This document shows, piece by piece, positions 1 to 8,256 of a DNA stretch of 58,064 bases. Position numbers and translations under genes: made by a program. How positions within the stretch are numbered: position 1 is the stretch's first letter; every line of letters begins with the position of its first letter. The stretch is from JADJOY01 sp016713535 [NCBI: Deltaproteobacteria bacterium] (GTDB taxonomy: Bacteria; JADJOY01), in NCBI GenBank assembly GCA_016713535.1, contig JADJOY010000046.1, positions 1-58,064 on the forward strand, in the 5' to 3' direction. Under the pieces are notes generated by a model. That model did not search any database. It was given only the letters and a program-made list of their open reading frames with translations, and was not told the DNA's origin.

Positions 1-1986
1 CAGGGGATCCGCGGCGAATACTTCCTCCAGCTCGCGCGCAACAACCGAGATCCGCGAGCGCGACGTGCCACGCCGCGCGGCATCATCCTGGACCGCAAGG
101 GACGGATCCTCGTGGATTCGTTCCCGCGCTACGACGTCACCGTGACGCCGGAGGACGTCGAGAACCTCGACGAGACGGTGGCGTACCTGTCGGTGCTGTT
201 GCAGATGGACGCGAGTCAGCTACGAGCCCGGATCAAGGAACAGCAGCGTCGCAGGCCGTTCGAGCCGATCGTCCTCAAGGAGAACGTGTCGAGGGAGGAC
301 CTGGCCGCGGTGGTGACGCACTCGAGCGAGGTCCCTGGCGTCGACATCAGCGTGCGGCCGCTGCGGCACTACCTGGACGGCGCTCTGCTGGCGAGCCTGC
401 TCGGCTACGTGGGCGAGATCGGCCCCGAGGAGCTCGAGCGCCGCGCCTCGAAGGGGTACCGCCCAGGCGATCTGATCGGGATGCTGGGGATCGAGCGCAA
501 CCTCGAGGAGCGGCTGCGCGGGATCAACGGTGTGCGCCGCCTCGTGGTCGACGCGCAAGGCCGCGAGCTCTCGAGCCTCGGCGAGGACCCGCCGCAGCCG
601 GGCCTTAACGTGGTGCTGACGATCGACTCGGAGGTGCAGCGCCGCGCCGAGGAGGCGATGGGCGAGGACGACGGGTCGGTCGTCGCGCTCGACGTGAACA
701 CCGGCGAGGTGCTCGCCTGGGTCAGTCGGCCGACCTTCGATCCCAACTCCTTCTCGGACGGGATCAGTCGCGACACCTGGCGCTACCTGATGACGGACAA
801 GCGCAAGCCGATGCTTAACCGGCCGATCCAGGGTCGCTTCCCGCCCGGTTCGACGTTCAAGATCGTCATGGGCCTCGCCGCGCTGGAGGAGGGCGTGGCG
901 AATGCGAACCGCGAGGTCTACTGCCCCGGCGGGCTGCAGTTCGGCGGCCGCTTCTTCCGCTGCTGGCGTCACTCCGGCCACGGCTCGGTCAACCTCCACC
1001 GCGCGCTGGTCGAGTCGTGCGACACGTACTTCTACCAGGTCGGCATCGACCTCGGCGTGGACCGCATCGCCAAGTGGTCGAACCTGTTCGGGCTCGGCCT
1101 GCCGACGGGGATCGAGATCAGCGACAGCCGCGGACGGCCGCTCGAGAAGGCCGGCCTGATCCCGAGCACCGCCTGGAAGCGCGCCGCCTTCAAGAGCGAC
1201 TGGTATCCCGGCGAGACGCTGAGCGTCGCGATCGGCCAGGGGTACGTGAACGTCACGCCGTTGCAGCAGGCGGTCATGACGGCGGTCATCGCGAACGGCG
1301 GGGTGCGCTACCGGCCGCAGTTCGTGCGCTCGTTCCAGACCTACGACGGTCGCACCGAGCACGCCCTGGTGCCCGAGGTGCTCAGCCGCTTCGACGCGCA
1401 TCCCCGGTTCGTGGAGGCGGTGCGCGCCGGGCTCCGCGACGTCGTCGAGAGCGAGCGTGGCACCGGCAAGAAGGCGCGGATCGCCGGCGTCCCGGTCGCC
1501 GGCAAGACCGGCACCGCTCAGGTCCGCGCGCTGCGCAAGGGCGAGGACGAGAGCCAGATCGAGAAGCACTTCCGCGACCACGCGTGGTTCGTCTGTTACG
1601 CCCCCGCCGATCGTCCCGAGATCGCCGTCGCGGTCCTGGTCGAGCACGGAGGGCACGGCGGCAGCGCGGCGGCGCCCGTGGCCAGGCAGGTCATCGAGGC
1701 CTATCTCGAGTCGAAGCAGCAGCCGGACGCGGTCGGGCCGCTACGCCCCGAGCCGCGGCCGGCCACGGAGGTCGCCGCAGTGGTCGAGGGCGTCGGCCCG
1801 CGGCCCTCGGCTGCAGCGCAGGGCGGCCCCGGCGCGGACCCGCGCCGTGCGCCGGACCGGGCGCGGCGCGAGGCGCGCGCGCCCACGGTGGTCGCGGCGA
1901 GGGTTCCCCCGCCACCGCCCAACGTGATCGGCGGCGCGCCCCCGTCGATGGTGGTGGTCGGTCAGTCCCAGGAAGAAGGCGATTGA
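1..1986 (+). CDS. mrdA: Penicillin-binding protein 2 (5'-truncated)
   Basis: Transpeptidase that cross-links peptidoglycan for lateral wall growth with RodA. The window opens inside the gene: reading is open from base 1 and its first residues (GEYFLQLARNN) already match the N-terminal pedestal of class B PBPs, so the GTG at 112 is not the true start. About 661 residues are visible. Active-site motifs are STFK (Ser at visible codon 284), SCD (codon 339, in the place of the SSD of E. coli PBP2) and KTG (codon 502). The last 100 or so residues are a Pro/Ala/Arg-rich tail, longer than usual for PBP2. The membrane anchor lies upstream of the window. The stop is one base before rodA, the usual mrdA-rodA pairing. 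Family assignment is firm; the role of the tail is unknown. Confidence 0.96.
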   Translation, partial: QGIRGEYFLQLARNNRDPRARRATPRGIILDRKGRILVDSFPRYDVTVTPEDVENLDETVAYLSVLLQMDASQLRARIKEQQRRRPFEPIVLKENVSREDLAAVVTHSSEVPGVDISVRPLRHYLDGALLASLLGYVGEIGPEELERRASKGYRPGDLIGMLGIERNLEERLRGINGVRRLVVDAQGRELSSLGEDPPQPGLNVVLTIDSEVQRRAEEAMGEDDGSVVALDVNTGEVLAWVSRPTFDPNSFSDGISRDTWRYLMTDKRKPMLNRPIQGRFPPGSTFKIVMGLAALEEGVANANREVYCPGGLQFGGRFFRCWRHSGHGSVNLHRALVESCDTYFYQVGIDLGVDRIAKWSNLFGLGLPTGIEISDSRGRPLEKAGLIPSTAWKRAAFKSDWYPGETLSVAIGQGYVNVTPLQQAVMTAVIANGGVRYRPQFVRSFQTYDGRTEHALVPEVLSRFDAHPRFVEAVRAGLRDVVESERGTGKKARIAGVPVAGKTGTAQVRALRKGEDESQIEKHFRDHAWFVCYAPADRPEIAVAVLVEHGGHGGSAAAPVARQVIEAYLESKQQPDAVGPLRPEPRPATEVAAVVEGVGPRPSAAAQGGPGADPRRAPDRARREARAPTVVAARVPPPPPNVIGGAPPSMVVVGQSQEEGD

Positions 1987-1987
1987 G

Positions 1988-3124
1988 ATGAATCGCAGCC
2001 GCTGGCTCTCGAAGGTCGACTGGACGTTGCTCGGGCTGGCGATGACGCTCGCCTTCTTCGGCCTCTCGGTGCTGTTCAGCGCCACCTACGAGGGGCCGCG
2101 CGATCACTGGACGCTGACCGAGCTGGTCGGCTCGATCCCGCCCATCGTCAAGAAGCAGCTCATCTTCTTCGGACTGTCGCTCGGGGTCATGCTGATCGCG
2201 ACGATCGTCGACTACCGGCACGTCGAGACGTATGCGTTTCTGCTCTACGGCTTCGGCGTGGTGTTGCTCGTGCTCGTACACCTCATCGGCGAGACGCGCA
2301 GCGGTGCCACCCGCTGGATCGATCTCGGGCCGATCGCGTTCCAGCCCTCGGAGTCGATGAAGATGCTGGTGGTGTTCGCGTTGGCACGCTACTTCTCCAA
2401 GCGCGAGGCGTCCGACGACCGCGGCTTCTACCTCCGCGATTTGCTCGTGCCCTTCGCCATCGTCGGGCTTCCGGCGGTGCTGGTGGCGACGCAGCCGGAT
2501 CTCGGTACCGCGCTGCTCATCACGTTCATCGGCATGAGCGTGCTGTTCTGCGTCGGCATCCGCTGGAAGTCCCTCGCCATCCTGGCGGTGGCGGGCGTGC
2601 TCGCGCTCCCCGTCGGCTGGAACTTCGTGCTGAAGGACTACCAGAAGGACCGCGTGCGCACGTTCCTGGAGCCGGAGCGCGACCCGAAGCGCACCGGCTA
2701 CCACATCATCCAGTCCAAGATCGCGGTGGGCTCGGGCCGCGTGGCCGGCAAGGGCTTCCTGCAGGGTACCCAGGGGACGCTGCGCTTCCTCCCCGAGCAC
2801 CACACCGACTTCATCTTCTCGGTGCTCGCCGAGGAGCGCGGCTGGATCGGGTGCATGACCGCGCTCGGGCTCTACCTCGGCCTGCTGTTACGGGGCCTCA
2901 CCATCGGCCAGCGTGCCAAGGACCGCTTCGGCGCCTTCCTCGCGGTCGGGCTCACGTCCATCTTGTTCTGGCACGTCGTCGTGAACGTCAACATGGTCAC
3001 GGGCGCACTGCCCGTCGTGGGCGTTCCGTTGCCCTTCCTCAGCTACGGCGGGACGTTCCTCACCACCACGTTTCTCATCGTGGGGTTGCTGTGCAACGTC
3101 AGCATGCGTCGCTTCATGTTCTGA
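1988..3124 (+). CDS. rodA: Rod-shape SEDS protein RodA, peptidoglycan glycosyltransferase
   Basis: SEDS-family polytopic membrane protein that polymerises lipid II as partner of PBP2. It has 378 residues, normal for RodA, with about ten hydrophobic segments. SEDS landmarks are visible: the stretch QPSESMKMLVVFALARYF, the motif QPDLGTALLI, an extracellular loop with FLPEHHTDFIFSVLAEE, and the C-terminal LPFLSYGGTFL. The ATG lies one base after the mrdA stop, so the two are almost certainly co-transcribed and translationally coupled. No frameshift is seen. The next gene is convergent, so this is the end of the operon. Confidence 0.97.
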   Translation: MNRSRWLSKVDWTLLGLAMTLAFFGLSVLFSATYEGPRDHWTLTELVGSIPPIVKKQLIFFGLSLGVMLIATIVDYRHVETYAFLLYGFGVVLLVLVHLIGETRSGATRWIDLGPIAFQPSESMKMLVVFALARYFSKREASDDRGFYLRDLLVPFAIVGLPAVLVATQPDLGTALLITFIGMSVLFCVGIRWKSLAILAVAGVLALPVGWNFVLKDYQKDRVRTFLEPERDPKRTGYHIIQSKIAVGSGRVAGKGFLQGTQGTLRFLPEHHTDFIFSVLAEERGWIGCMTALGLYLGLLLRGLTIGQRAKDRFGAFLAVGLTSILFWHVVVNVNMVTGALPVVGVPLPFLSYGGTFLTTTFLIVGLLCNVSMRRFMF

Positions 3125-3130
3125 GTGGGC

Positions 3131-3152
3131 GAGGGAGCGCGGCGGCGCCCTC
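3131..3152. terminator. GC-rich hairpin between convergent genes
   Basis: GAGGGagCGC and GCGCCCTC face each other in the 33-base gap between the rodA stop and the stop of the opposite-strand regulator. There is no T-run, so a Rho-independent role is unproven. The position between convergent ends is the main support. Confidence 0.35.
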
Positions 3153-3157
3153 CGAGA

Positions 3158-4141
3158 TCAAGCAACGCGCCGCAACACCCCCATCGACACGAGCTGTCCG
3201 ACGGACTTGAGCGTGTCGAGGTCCGTGAGACCCGACTCCTCGATCACGGTCGCCAGGGTTCGGTGCCGCTGCACGAGCAGCAGCAGATACTTCCCGTTCG
3301 CGTCGATCTCGCTCTCGGGAACCTCGTGCTCCGGGTCTTCTTCCAGGTCCTGAACGAGGCCGCCGAGCTTCGCAACCAGAGCCTCGAACTCGATGCGCTG
3401 GAAGAGCGCCGTCATGGTCAGCTCCTCGATCGGGCCGATGTCCGGGCTGGCCGTCGCGGCCGGGCTGACCGTGGTCGAGTACTCGACCTGGAACGTCGCA
3501 TCGCGCCACGTGAACAAGCGGCAGAAGCCCTTGAGGCCGATCTGCCGCCCCGCCGTCGCCGACACCACGACGCCCGGCGCCACCTCGATGCTCCCCCGTT
3601 CCTGGCTCGCTCCCTCGCGCACGAGGTGGATCCTGCCCGTCTTCTGGTTCAGGTTGACCATCTGGAGGAGGTCCGACAGCGGGAACTCCGCGACGTTCCC
3701 CCGGACCGTCTCGGTCTTGGGGCCGCTTGTCTCGGTGGTGGACGCGGTGGGCTGCTGGCTCGCAGTCGCCTTCTTCAGGACGTTCTTCACCCGCATCACG
3801 ACTTCCTCCCGATCGAACGGCTTCGGGATGAAGTCATCGGCGCCGATCTTGAAGCCATGCGCTCGTTTGGGCGGCGCATCGAGGGCGGTGAGGAAGATGA
3901 ACGGGATGGTCCGTGTCTCGGGTCGAGACCGCACGATCTGGCACAGGAAGAACCCGTCCAGGTTGGGCATCTGGATGTCCGAGATGATCAGGTCCGGCTT
4001 CTGCTTGACGATGATGCCGACGGCACGGTCCCCATCGTCGGCGGTCAAGACCTTGAACGAGGCCTCCTCCAGCGCCGACTTCAGGGCGGCCAGCACCGCG
4101 CGGTTGTCGTCGACCACCAGAATCGTCGGGCTCGGATTCAT
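3158..4141 (-). CDS. Response regulator: receiver plus DUF4388 (PatA-like)
   Basis: 327 residues. The N-terminal receiver (about 1-125) has the acidic pair D11/D12, phospho-acceptor D55 in ISDIQMP, T85 and K107 in IPKPF, so it should accept phosphate. A Thr/Ser-rich linker follows, then a DUF4388 domain at about 150-235 (FPLSDLLQMVNLNQKTGRI), the family found with receivers in PatA-type regulators. The C-terminal 90 residues are charged and resemble the low-complexity tail of such proteins. There is no DNA-binding domain, so output is probably by protein contact. The start ATG is preceded by GGAGAG. It lies 69 bases downstream of the phosphatase-fold gene on the same strand. No cognate kinase is adjacent; the kinase-receiver gene at 31327 is a distant candidate only. 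Confidence 0.88.
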   Translation of the reverse strand: MNPSPTILVVDDNRAVLAALKSALEEASFKVLTADDGDRAVGIIVKQKPDLIISDIQMPNLDGFFLCQIVRSRPETRTIPFIFLTALDAPPKRAHGFKIGADDFIPKPFDREEVVMRVKNVLKKATASQQPTASTTETSGPKTETVRGNVAEFPLSDLLQMVNLNQKTGRIHLVREGASQERGSIEVAPGVVVSATAGRQIGLKGFCRLFTWRDATFQVEYSTTVSPAATASPDIGPIEELTMTALFQRIEFEALVAKLGGLVQDLEEDPEHEVPESEIDANGKYLLLLVQRHRTLATVIEESGLTDLDTLKSVGQLVSMGVLRRVA

Positions 4142-4210
4142 GATCTCTCCGCGCGCGGGGAACCGCGGAACGGGTCGCCGCGCGTCGTGTGGTTCGTACG
4201 TGCGCCTACA

Positions 4211-5338
4211 TTACGCAATTCGCGCGGTGCAAGGAACGCCGGGAGCGCTGCGCTCGCGTCGGCGGATGCCGGGCGCGACGAGGAGCACCACCAGCGCCAA
4301 CAGGGTCGAGGCGCGGTCGGCCGGCGCTTCCGCGACGGAACACCCACCGCCCCCGGACTTCGCCGACGGTGGGGCCTCACCCTCGAACCGAAGTGTCGCG
4401 GACATGCCGAGATGGTCGGACGCGAATATCCCGGCGCCGTCGGGCTGGTCCAGGACCCTGTGCATCTCGACCCAGCGGCCATCTGCCGGCTGCGCGGCGG
4501 TTCCGCTCCCCAGCAACACGTAGTCGAAGCGCCGGTCGAGTGGCTGGCCCGGCGCGTTCGCCGTCGCGAAGGTCGGCCCCGGGTCGCCAGGGTGGAGAAG
4601 CGGCCAGCCATCCACGAGGTTCCCGCGCACTCCGCCCGCGGGGATCGTGCCGGTCAGGAACAGGAGTGCGAGGGAGGTCGGTACCGCGTTGAGGTCTCCG
4701 AGCACGACCGGTGGCTGAATGTGGGGGATCGACTGGACGAACGCGAAGAGCGCCTGGGCTTGCTCGTCGCGCTCGCTCGCGTTGGTCGAGAGGTGAGTGA
4801 CGTAACAGTCGACGAGGCCGAGCGGAGTGGAGATCGTGCCCTGCAGCACGATCCTGCCGTTGCCGCCGTTGGGCGTGGGGAGCGTCTCGTAGGTCGACGA
4901 GACGATCGGATGGCGGCTCAGGAGTGCGAGGCCCTCGATCGCCTGACCGTCTCCCAACGGCACCTCGGCGGCGGCGTGACTGACCCGATCCATGTGTAAG
5001 GCGCTCGCGATCCGCTCGTCGGCGCGAAACGGGACGCCCGGGCCAGCGAGGTAGATCTCCTGCAGCGCGATCACATCGGGAGCCTCCGCGCGAAGGCCCT
5101 CGATGGCGTGGTCGATGCGGGACTGAAACGGCTCGTTCACGTTCCAGGTGTTGAAGGTCACGAATTCGAGCGTCCCCGTCTTGGCGTCTCCGCGCGTAGC
5201 CATCGCCAAGGTGATGGTCATGACCGTCGCCAGCACAGAGGCGCGCCAGAACGACCGCGGGAACCGGCGAGTCCTGTCCCCCGGCGCGACCGGCTCGACT
5301 CGCCCTCCATCTCGTGCTAGCACAGGCCAATTTCGCAT
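4211..5338 (-). CDS. Secreted endonuclease/exonuclease/phosphatase-fold protein with possible C-terminal sorting tail
   Basis: 375 residues from the ATG at 5338. After a basic, hydrophobic leader comes an EEP (DNase I-like) domain. Landmarks are VTFNTWNVN, VIALQEIYL (catalytic-type Glu), LSRHPIV, VVLGDLNAVPTS (Asp/Asn pair) and the terminal FASDHLGM (Asp/His pair). The fold includes nucleases, sphingomyelinases and inositol-phosphatases, so the substrate is open. The C-terminus is unusual: GGGGCSVA, then a hydrophobic stretch (STLLALVVLLVAPG), then RRRER. This Cys/TM/Arg layout resembles MYXO-CTERM and related cell-surface sorting tails. The start is uncertain: the leader begins far upstream of the hydrophobic core, and the chosen ATG overlaps one candidate start of the divergent gene. 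Confidence 0.82.
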   Translation of the reverse strand: MRNWPVLARDGGRVEPVAPGDRTRRFPRSFWRASVLATVMTITLAMATRGDAKTGTLEFVTFNTWNVNEPFQSRIDHAIEGLRAEAPDVIALQEIYLAGPGVPFRADERIASALHMDRVSHAAAEVPLGDGQAIEGLALLSRHPIVSSTYETLPTPNGGNGRIVLQGTISTPLGLVDCYVTHLSTNASERDEQAQALFAFVQSIPHIQPPVVLGDLNAVPTSLALLFLTGTIPAGGVRGNLVDGWPLLHPGDPGPTFATANAPGQPLDRRFDYVLLGSGTAAQPADGRWVEMHRVLDQPDGAGIFASDHLGMSATLRFEGEAPPSAKSGGGGCSVAEAPADRASTLLALVVLLVAPGIRRRERSAPGVPCTARIA

Positions 5339-5369
5339 GAGACCTTCCGCACCGGATGCGCCGGTGAAC

Positions 5370-5714
5370 ATGGACCGACCCCGCCGCCAATCCCCTCTCA
5401 CGGTCGCCTCGTGGGTGGTGGCGGGCCTTGGCTCGGCTGCGATCCTCGTGGGTGCGTTCTCGCCGGACGGCGGGATTCCCGCTCGTGAGCGGCTCGAGAG
5501 GGATGTGGCACGTATCGAGGGCCGTAACCAAGAACTGCGCCTCGCGAACGCCGCGTTGCGCGCCCGGATCCGCGCGGCGGAGCGCGATCCGGAGACGCTC
5601 GAGTGGCAGGCGCGCAGCCAGCTCCACTTCGTCCGCGACACCGACCTCGTGTTCAGGCTGCCGAACGGGCCAGACCGGTCGGCGCCTGAACAGCCGCCCG
5701 CCGGAGGCGGCTGA
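5370..5714 (+). CDS. FtsB/DivIC-like septum formation initiator
   Basis: 114 residues from the ATG at 5370 (125 if the ATG at 5337 is used; that start overlaps the divergent gene's start). Layout is typical for FtsB/DivIC: a short cytoplasmic N-terminus, one membrane segment (about 10-32), then a heptad-rich coiled coil (LERDVARIEGRNQELRLA) and the family's closing region with Arg/Pro (DTDLVFRLP). In other bacteria such proteins bridge FtsL and FtsQ in the divisome. The tail is Pro/Gly rich. No strong ribosome site precedes either start. Single short domain, so the exact divisome role is inferred. Confidence 0.8.
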   Translation: MDRPRRQSPLTVASWVVAGLGSAAILVGAFSPDGGIPARERLERDVARIEGRNQELRLANAALRARIRAAERDPETLEWQARSQLHFVRDTDLVFRLPNGPDRSAPEQPPAGGG

Positions 5715-5753
5715 CGCGACGGTTCCGCGCCTGCGGGTTCGGCGCGCGACAGC

Positions 5754-7007
5754 TCAGGGTACGACCTGTTCGGTGCTGGTGCGGTCGACCTTGCCGTTGA
5801 TGAAGATGACGGTGCCGGAGGGGTAGTACCAGTACTCCGCATCGCCCTTCATGCGCTTGTTCTGCGGCGCGCAGATGATCTCCTCGACGCCCTTGCTATC
5901 GAGGCCGACCTTCACGAACTGAACCTTGCCCGCGTAGGGTCGGGACTGGCAGGCGTCCGTCACCGGCGCGGCCGCGGCCTCGTTTTCCTGCTGTGGAGGC
6001 GGCGTGACGGTCGTAGCCGCCGTGGCCTCGCTCTTGCGCGCCGCGATGCGCGCCTCCACCTGTGCCTTGCGCCGATCGTATTGCGCGCGAACTTCGGTGA
6101 TCCTCGCGGTCTGATTGGTCTCGTGGTACGCAGCGATCAAGGGCTCGGGGTTGGGGAGGAAGTCGTGGATCCACCCCTCGAGGTCATCGATGGCGAGGCC
6201 GATCTGAAAGGCACGCTCGAGACGCACCGCCGCCTCCGGGTAGTTGCCGATCTCGAGATCGAGCTCGCCGAGGTTGTAGAGCGCCTTGTAGTTGTTGGGG
6301 TCGGACGTGAGCACCGCCAGGTAGCCCTGCTTCGCCGTTCGAACGTCGTCTTCCCGGTGCGCTCGGACGGCCTCCTGGTACGCAAGGGGCTCGGTTCCGC
6401 GGACGCGCATCATGGTCTCGCGAAAGCGGCTCTTGTAGGTCTCGTTGAACTTGACGTTCTTCGCTTCCATCGATTCTCGGATCGCGGCGATCCGAGCCTC
6501 GATCGGCTCGAGCTCCTTGGAATAGGTGTTGAGCGCGATCCTTCCGCCGGTCGCCGCCGCGCGTTCGTTGCGGTCGGCGATCTTCTTCTTCACGGCCTCG
6601 TAGCGGTCGATCGCGCGGTCTTCGAGCTTGTCGGTGAGGTCACCGGAGATCGCGCGGATGGCCCGCTGGATCTCGACGTCCATCTGCTCGATCCCGCCTC
6701 GGATCTTCGCGTCGAGCCCGGCGTTGACCTGCTCGCCCATTTGAAGCCCCTCGCGGGCCAGGCCGTTGGCACGGTCGCTCTCGCCGGATCTCTCGGCCGC
6801 CTGAGCGAGCCGCAGTCGCTGGTCGAGCGCGCGGACGTCGTCGTCGGTCGCTCCCCGGCTGCGGAGCTCCTGGATCAGCGCCGAGAGCGCCGGAACGGGA
6901 TCCCCTGCGCCGGGCTTGTTGCTCGCCCCGGACTGCGGGGTCGTCGAAGCGCAGGCCGCCGCAGTGAGCAGGCAGCCGGCAAGAAACCACCGCATTTTCG
7001 CGAACAT
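5754..7007 (-). CDS. TPR-type lipoprotein
   Basis: 417 residues from the ATG at 7007, which has AGAGAGG six bases upstream; an ATG at 7046 lacks one. The N-terminus is a lipoprotein signal ending in TAAAC, so Cys is the predicted lipid-modified residue. Two parts follow: an alpha-helical, charged region (about 40-220) rich in Arg/Glu, and a TPR-like region (YNLGELDLEIGNYPEAAVRL). A C-terminal domain (about 350-417) carries KVGLDSKGVEEIICAP and ends in a short beta-rich piece. I do not recognise a named family for the whole protein. A near-consensus promoter lies directly upstream at 7045-7074. Confidence 0.78.
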   Translation of the reverse strand: MFAKMRWFLAGCLLTAAACASTTPQSGASNKPGAGDPVPALSALIQELRSRGATDDDVRALDQRLRLAQAAERSGESDRANGLAREGLQMGEQVNAGLDAKIRGGIEQMDVEIQRAIRAISGDLTDKLEDRAIDRYEAVKKKIADRNERAAATGGRIALNTYSKELEPIEARIAAIRESMEAKNVKFNETYKSRFRETMMRVRGTEPLAYQEAVRAHREDDVRTAKQGYLAVLTSDPNNYKALYNLGELDLEIGNYPEAAVRLERAFQIGLAIDDLEGWIHDFLPNPEPLIAAYHETNQTARITEVRAQYDRRKAQVEARIAARKSEATAATTVTPPPQQENEAAAAPVTDACQSRPYAGKVQFVKVGLDSKGVEEIICAPQNKRMKGDAEYWYYPSGTVIFINGKVDRTSTEQVVP

Positions 7008-7044
7008 GGCGCCTCTCTTCTGGTGCGGATTCAACGGGCGACGC

Positions 7045-7074
7045 ATTCTAGGGTAGGTGTCTCGGGCATTTCAA
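7045..7074 (-). promoter_or_regulatory. Sigma70-type promoter of the TPR lipoprotein
   Basis: Read on the minus strand: TTGAAA (7074-7069), an 18-base spacer, then TAGAAT (7050-7045). Each hexamer differs from consensus at one position. It lies about 40 bases from the ATG at 7007. Its -35 hexamer coincides with the putative -35 of the divergent rml operon. Confidence 0.6.
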
Positions 7075-7097
7075 CCGCGGTGCCACTGGTCTATACT
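7069..7097 (+). promoter_or_regulatory. Candidate promoter of the rml/O-antigen operon
   Basis: TATACT at 7092-7097 is a strong -10. A weak -35 (TTTCAA, 7069-7074) lies 17 bases upstream and is the reverse complement of the divergent promoter's TTGAAA. It sits about 88 bases before the rmlA ATG. The weak -35 suggests activation or a need for supercoiling. Confidence 0.5.
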
Positions 7098-7184
7098 TTT
7101 CGATTCGGGCGGTTGCGGCTGCTCGTCCGCGCGAATGGTCCCGGCCCCGCCGAGTGGGTCTCCACCGTCCGATCCGGAGCGTCG

Positions 7185-8256
7185 ATGAAGGGCTTGATCC
7201 TCGCGGGTGGCAAGGGAACGCGGCTTCGCCCGATCACCCACACCTCTGCGAAGCAGCTGGTTCCGGTTGCGAACAAACCCATCCTCTTCTACGCGATCGA
7301 GGCGATCCGGGATGCGGGGATCCGCGAGATCGGCGTCATCGTTGGTCATACCAAGCAGGAGATCATGGACGCATGTGGCGACGGAGCTCGCTGGGGCGTC
7401 GAGATCACCTACATCGAGCAGGAGGCGCCGCTCGGTCTCGCCCACGCGGTCAAGGTGGCACGCGACTATCTGAGCGGACGGCGCTTCGTGATGTACCTCG
7501 GTGACAACCTGATCCTGGATGGTATCCGGGGGATGGTCGACGAGTTTCGATCCGAGAACCACGCGAGCCACATCTTGCTGGCGCGGGTTCCCGACCCGGC
7601 GCAGTTCGGTGTCGCCGAACTCGCCGATGGTCGGGTGGTCCGGCTGGTCGAGAAACCGCCCGAGCCGAAGAGCGACCTCGCCCTCGTCGGCGTCTACCTG
7701 TTCGACCAGCCGATTTTCGATGCGGTCGACGCCATCGAGCCGTCCGCGCGCGGCGAGCTCGAGATCACCGACGCCATCCAATGGCTCGTCGACAATGGCC
7801 ACGTCGTCAAGCCGCACATCGTGACCGGCTGGTGGAAGGACACGGGGAAGCTCGAGGACATGCTGGAGGCCAACCGCATGCTGCTCGATGCACAGGCGAT
7901 CCCTCCGTCGATCGAAGGCGAGGTGGATGCTCGTTCGAGCGTTCACTTCAAGGTCCGGGTCGCCCCTGGAGCAGAAGTGATCAACTCCACGATCCGCGGG
8001 CCGGCCATCATCGGGGCGGGCGCCCGCGTGGTCGACTCGTACGTGGGCCCCTTCACGTCGATCAGCGAAGGGTGCACCCTGCGCAACGTGGAGATCGAGC
8101 ATTCGATCGTGCTCGCCGGTAGCTCGATCACGGACATCGACGGGGCGGATCGTCGACAGCCTGATCGGCAAGAACGTCGAGGTCGCTCGATCCCCGGCGA
8201 AGCCGCGGGCCTTCCGGTTCATGCTCGGGGACTCGAGCAAGGTGGACATCGGCTGA
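7185..8256 (+). CDS. rmlA: Glucose-1-phosphate thymidylyltransferase, long type (frameshift near 8139)
   Basis: Makes dTDP-glucose from glucose-1-phosphate and dTTP, the first step to dTDP-rhamnose. The ATG at 7185 opens directly into the nucleotide-binding motif LAGGKGTRLRPIT; QLVPVANKPI and VEKP sites follow. The C-terminal third is a left-handed beta-helix (SSVHFKVRV, GPAIIGAGARVVD), as in the roughly 355-residue long RmlA class. At about 8136-8140 a run of four G breaks the frame. With three G the sequence continues GRIVDSLIGKNVEV and ends at TGA 8254-8256, overlapping the rmlB ATG by one base. Uncorrected, the frame runs on into rmlB and gives a false fusion. First gene of the polysaccharide operon. 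Confidence 0.9.

Noticed and set aside
3125-4999. Long plus-strand frame opposite the receiver-DUF4388 gene
   Set aside because: Arg/Glu/Leu-rich shadow with no domain; the minus strand carries an intact receiver.
5337-5369. ATG at 5337 as start of the FtsB-like gene
   Set aside because: It overlaps the divergent gene's start and adds an unstructured peptide; the ATG at 5370 is kept, though the choice is not certain.
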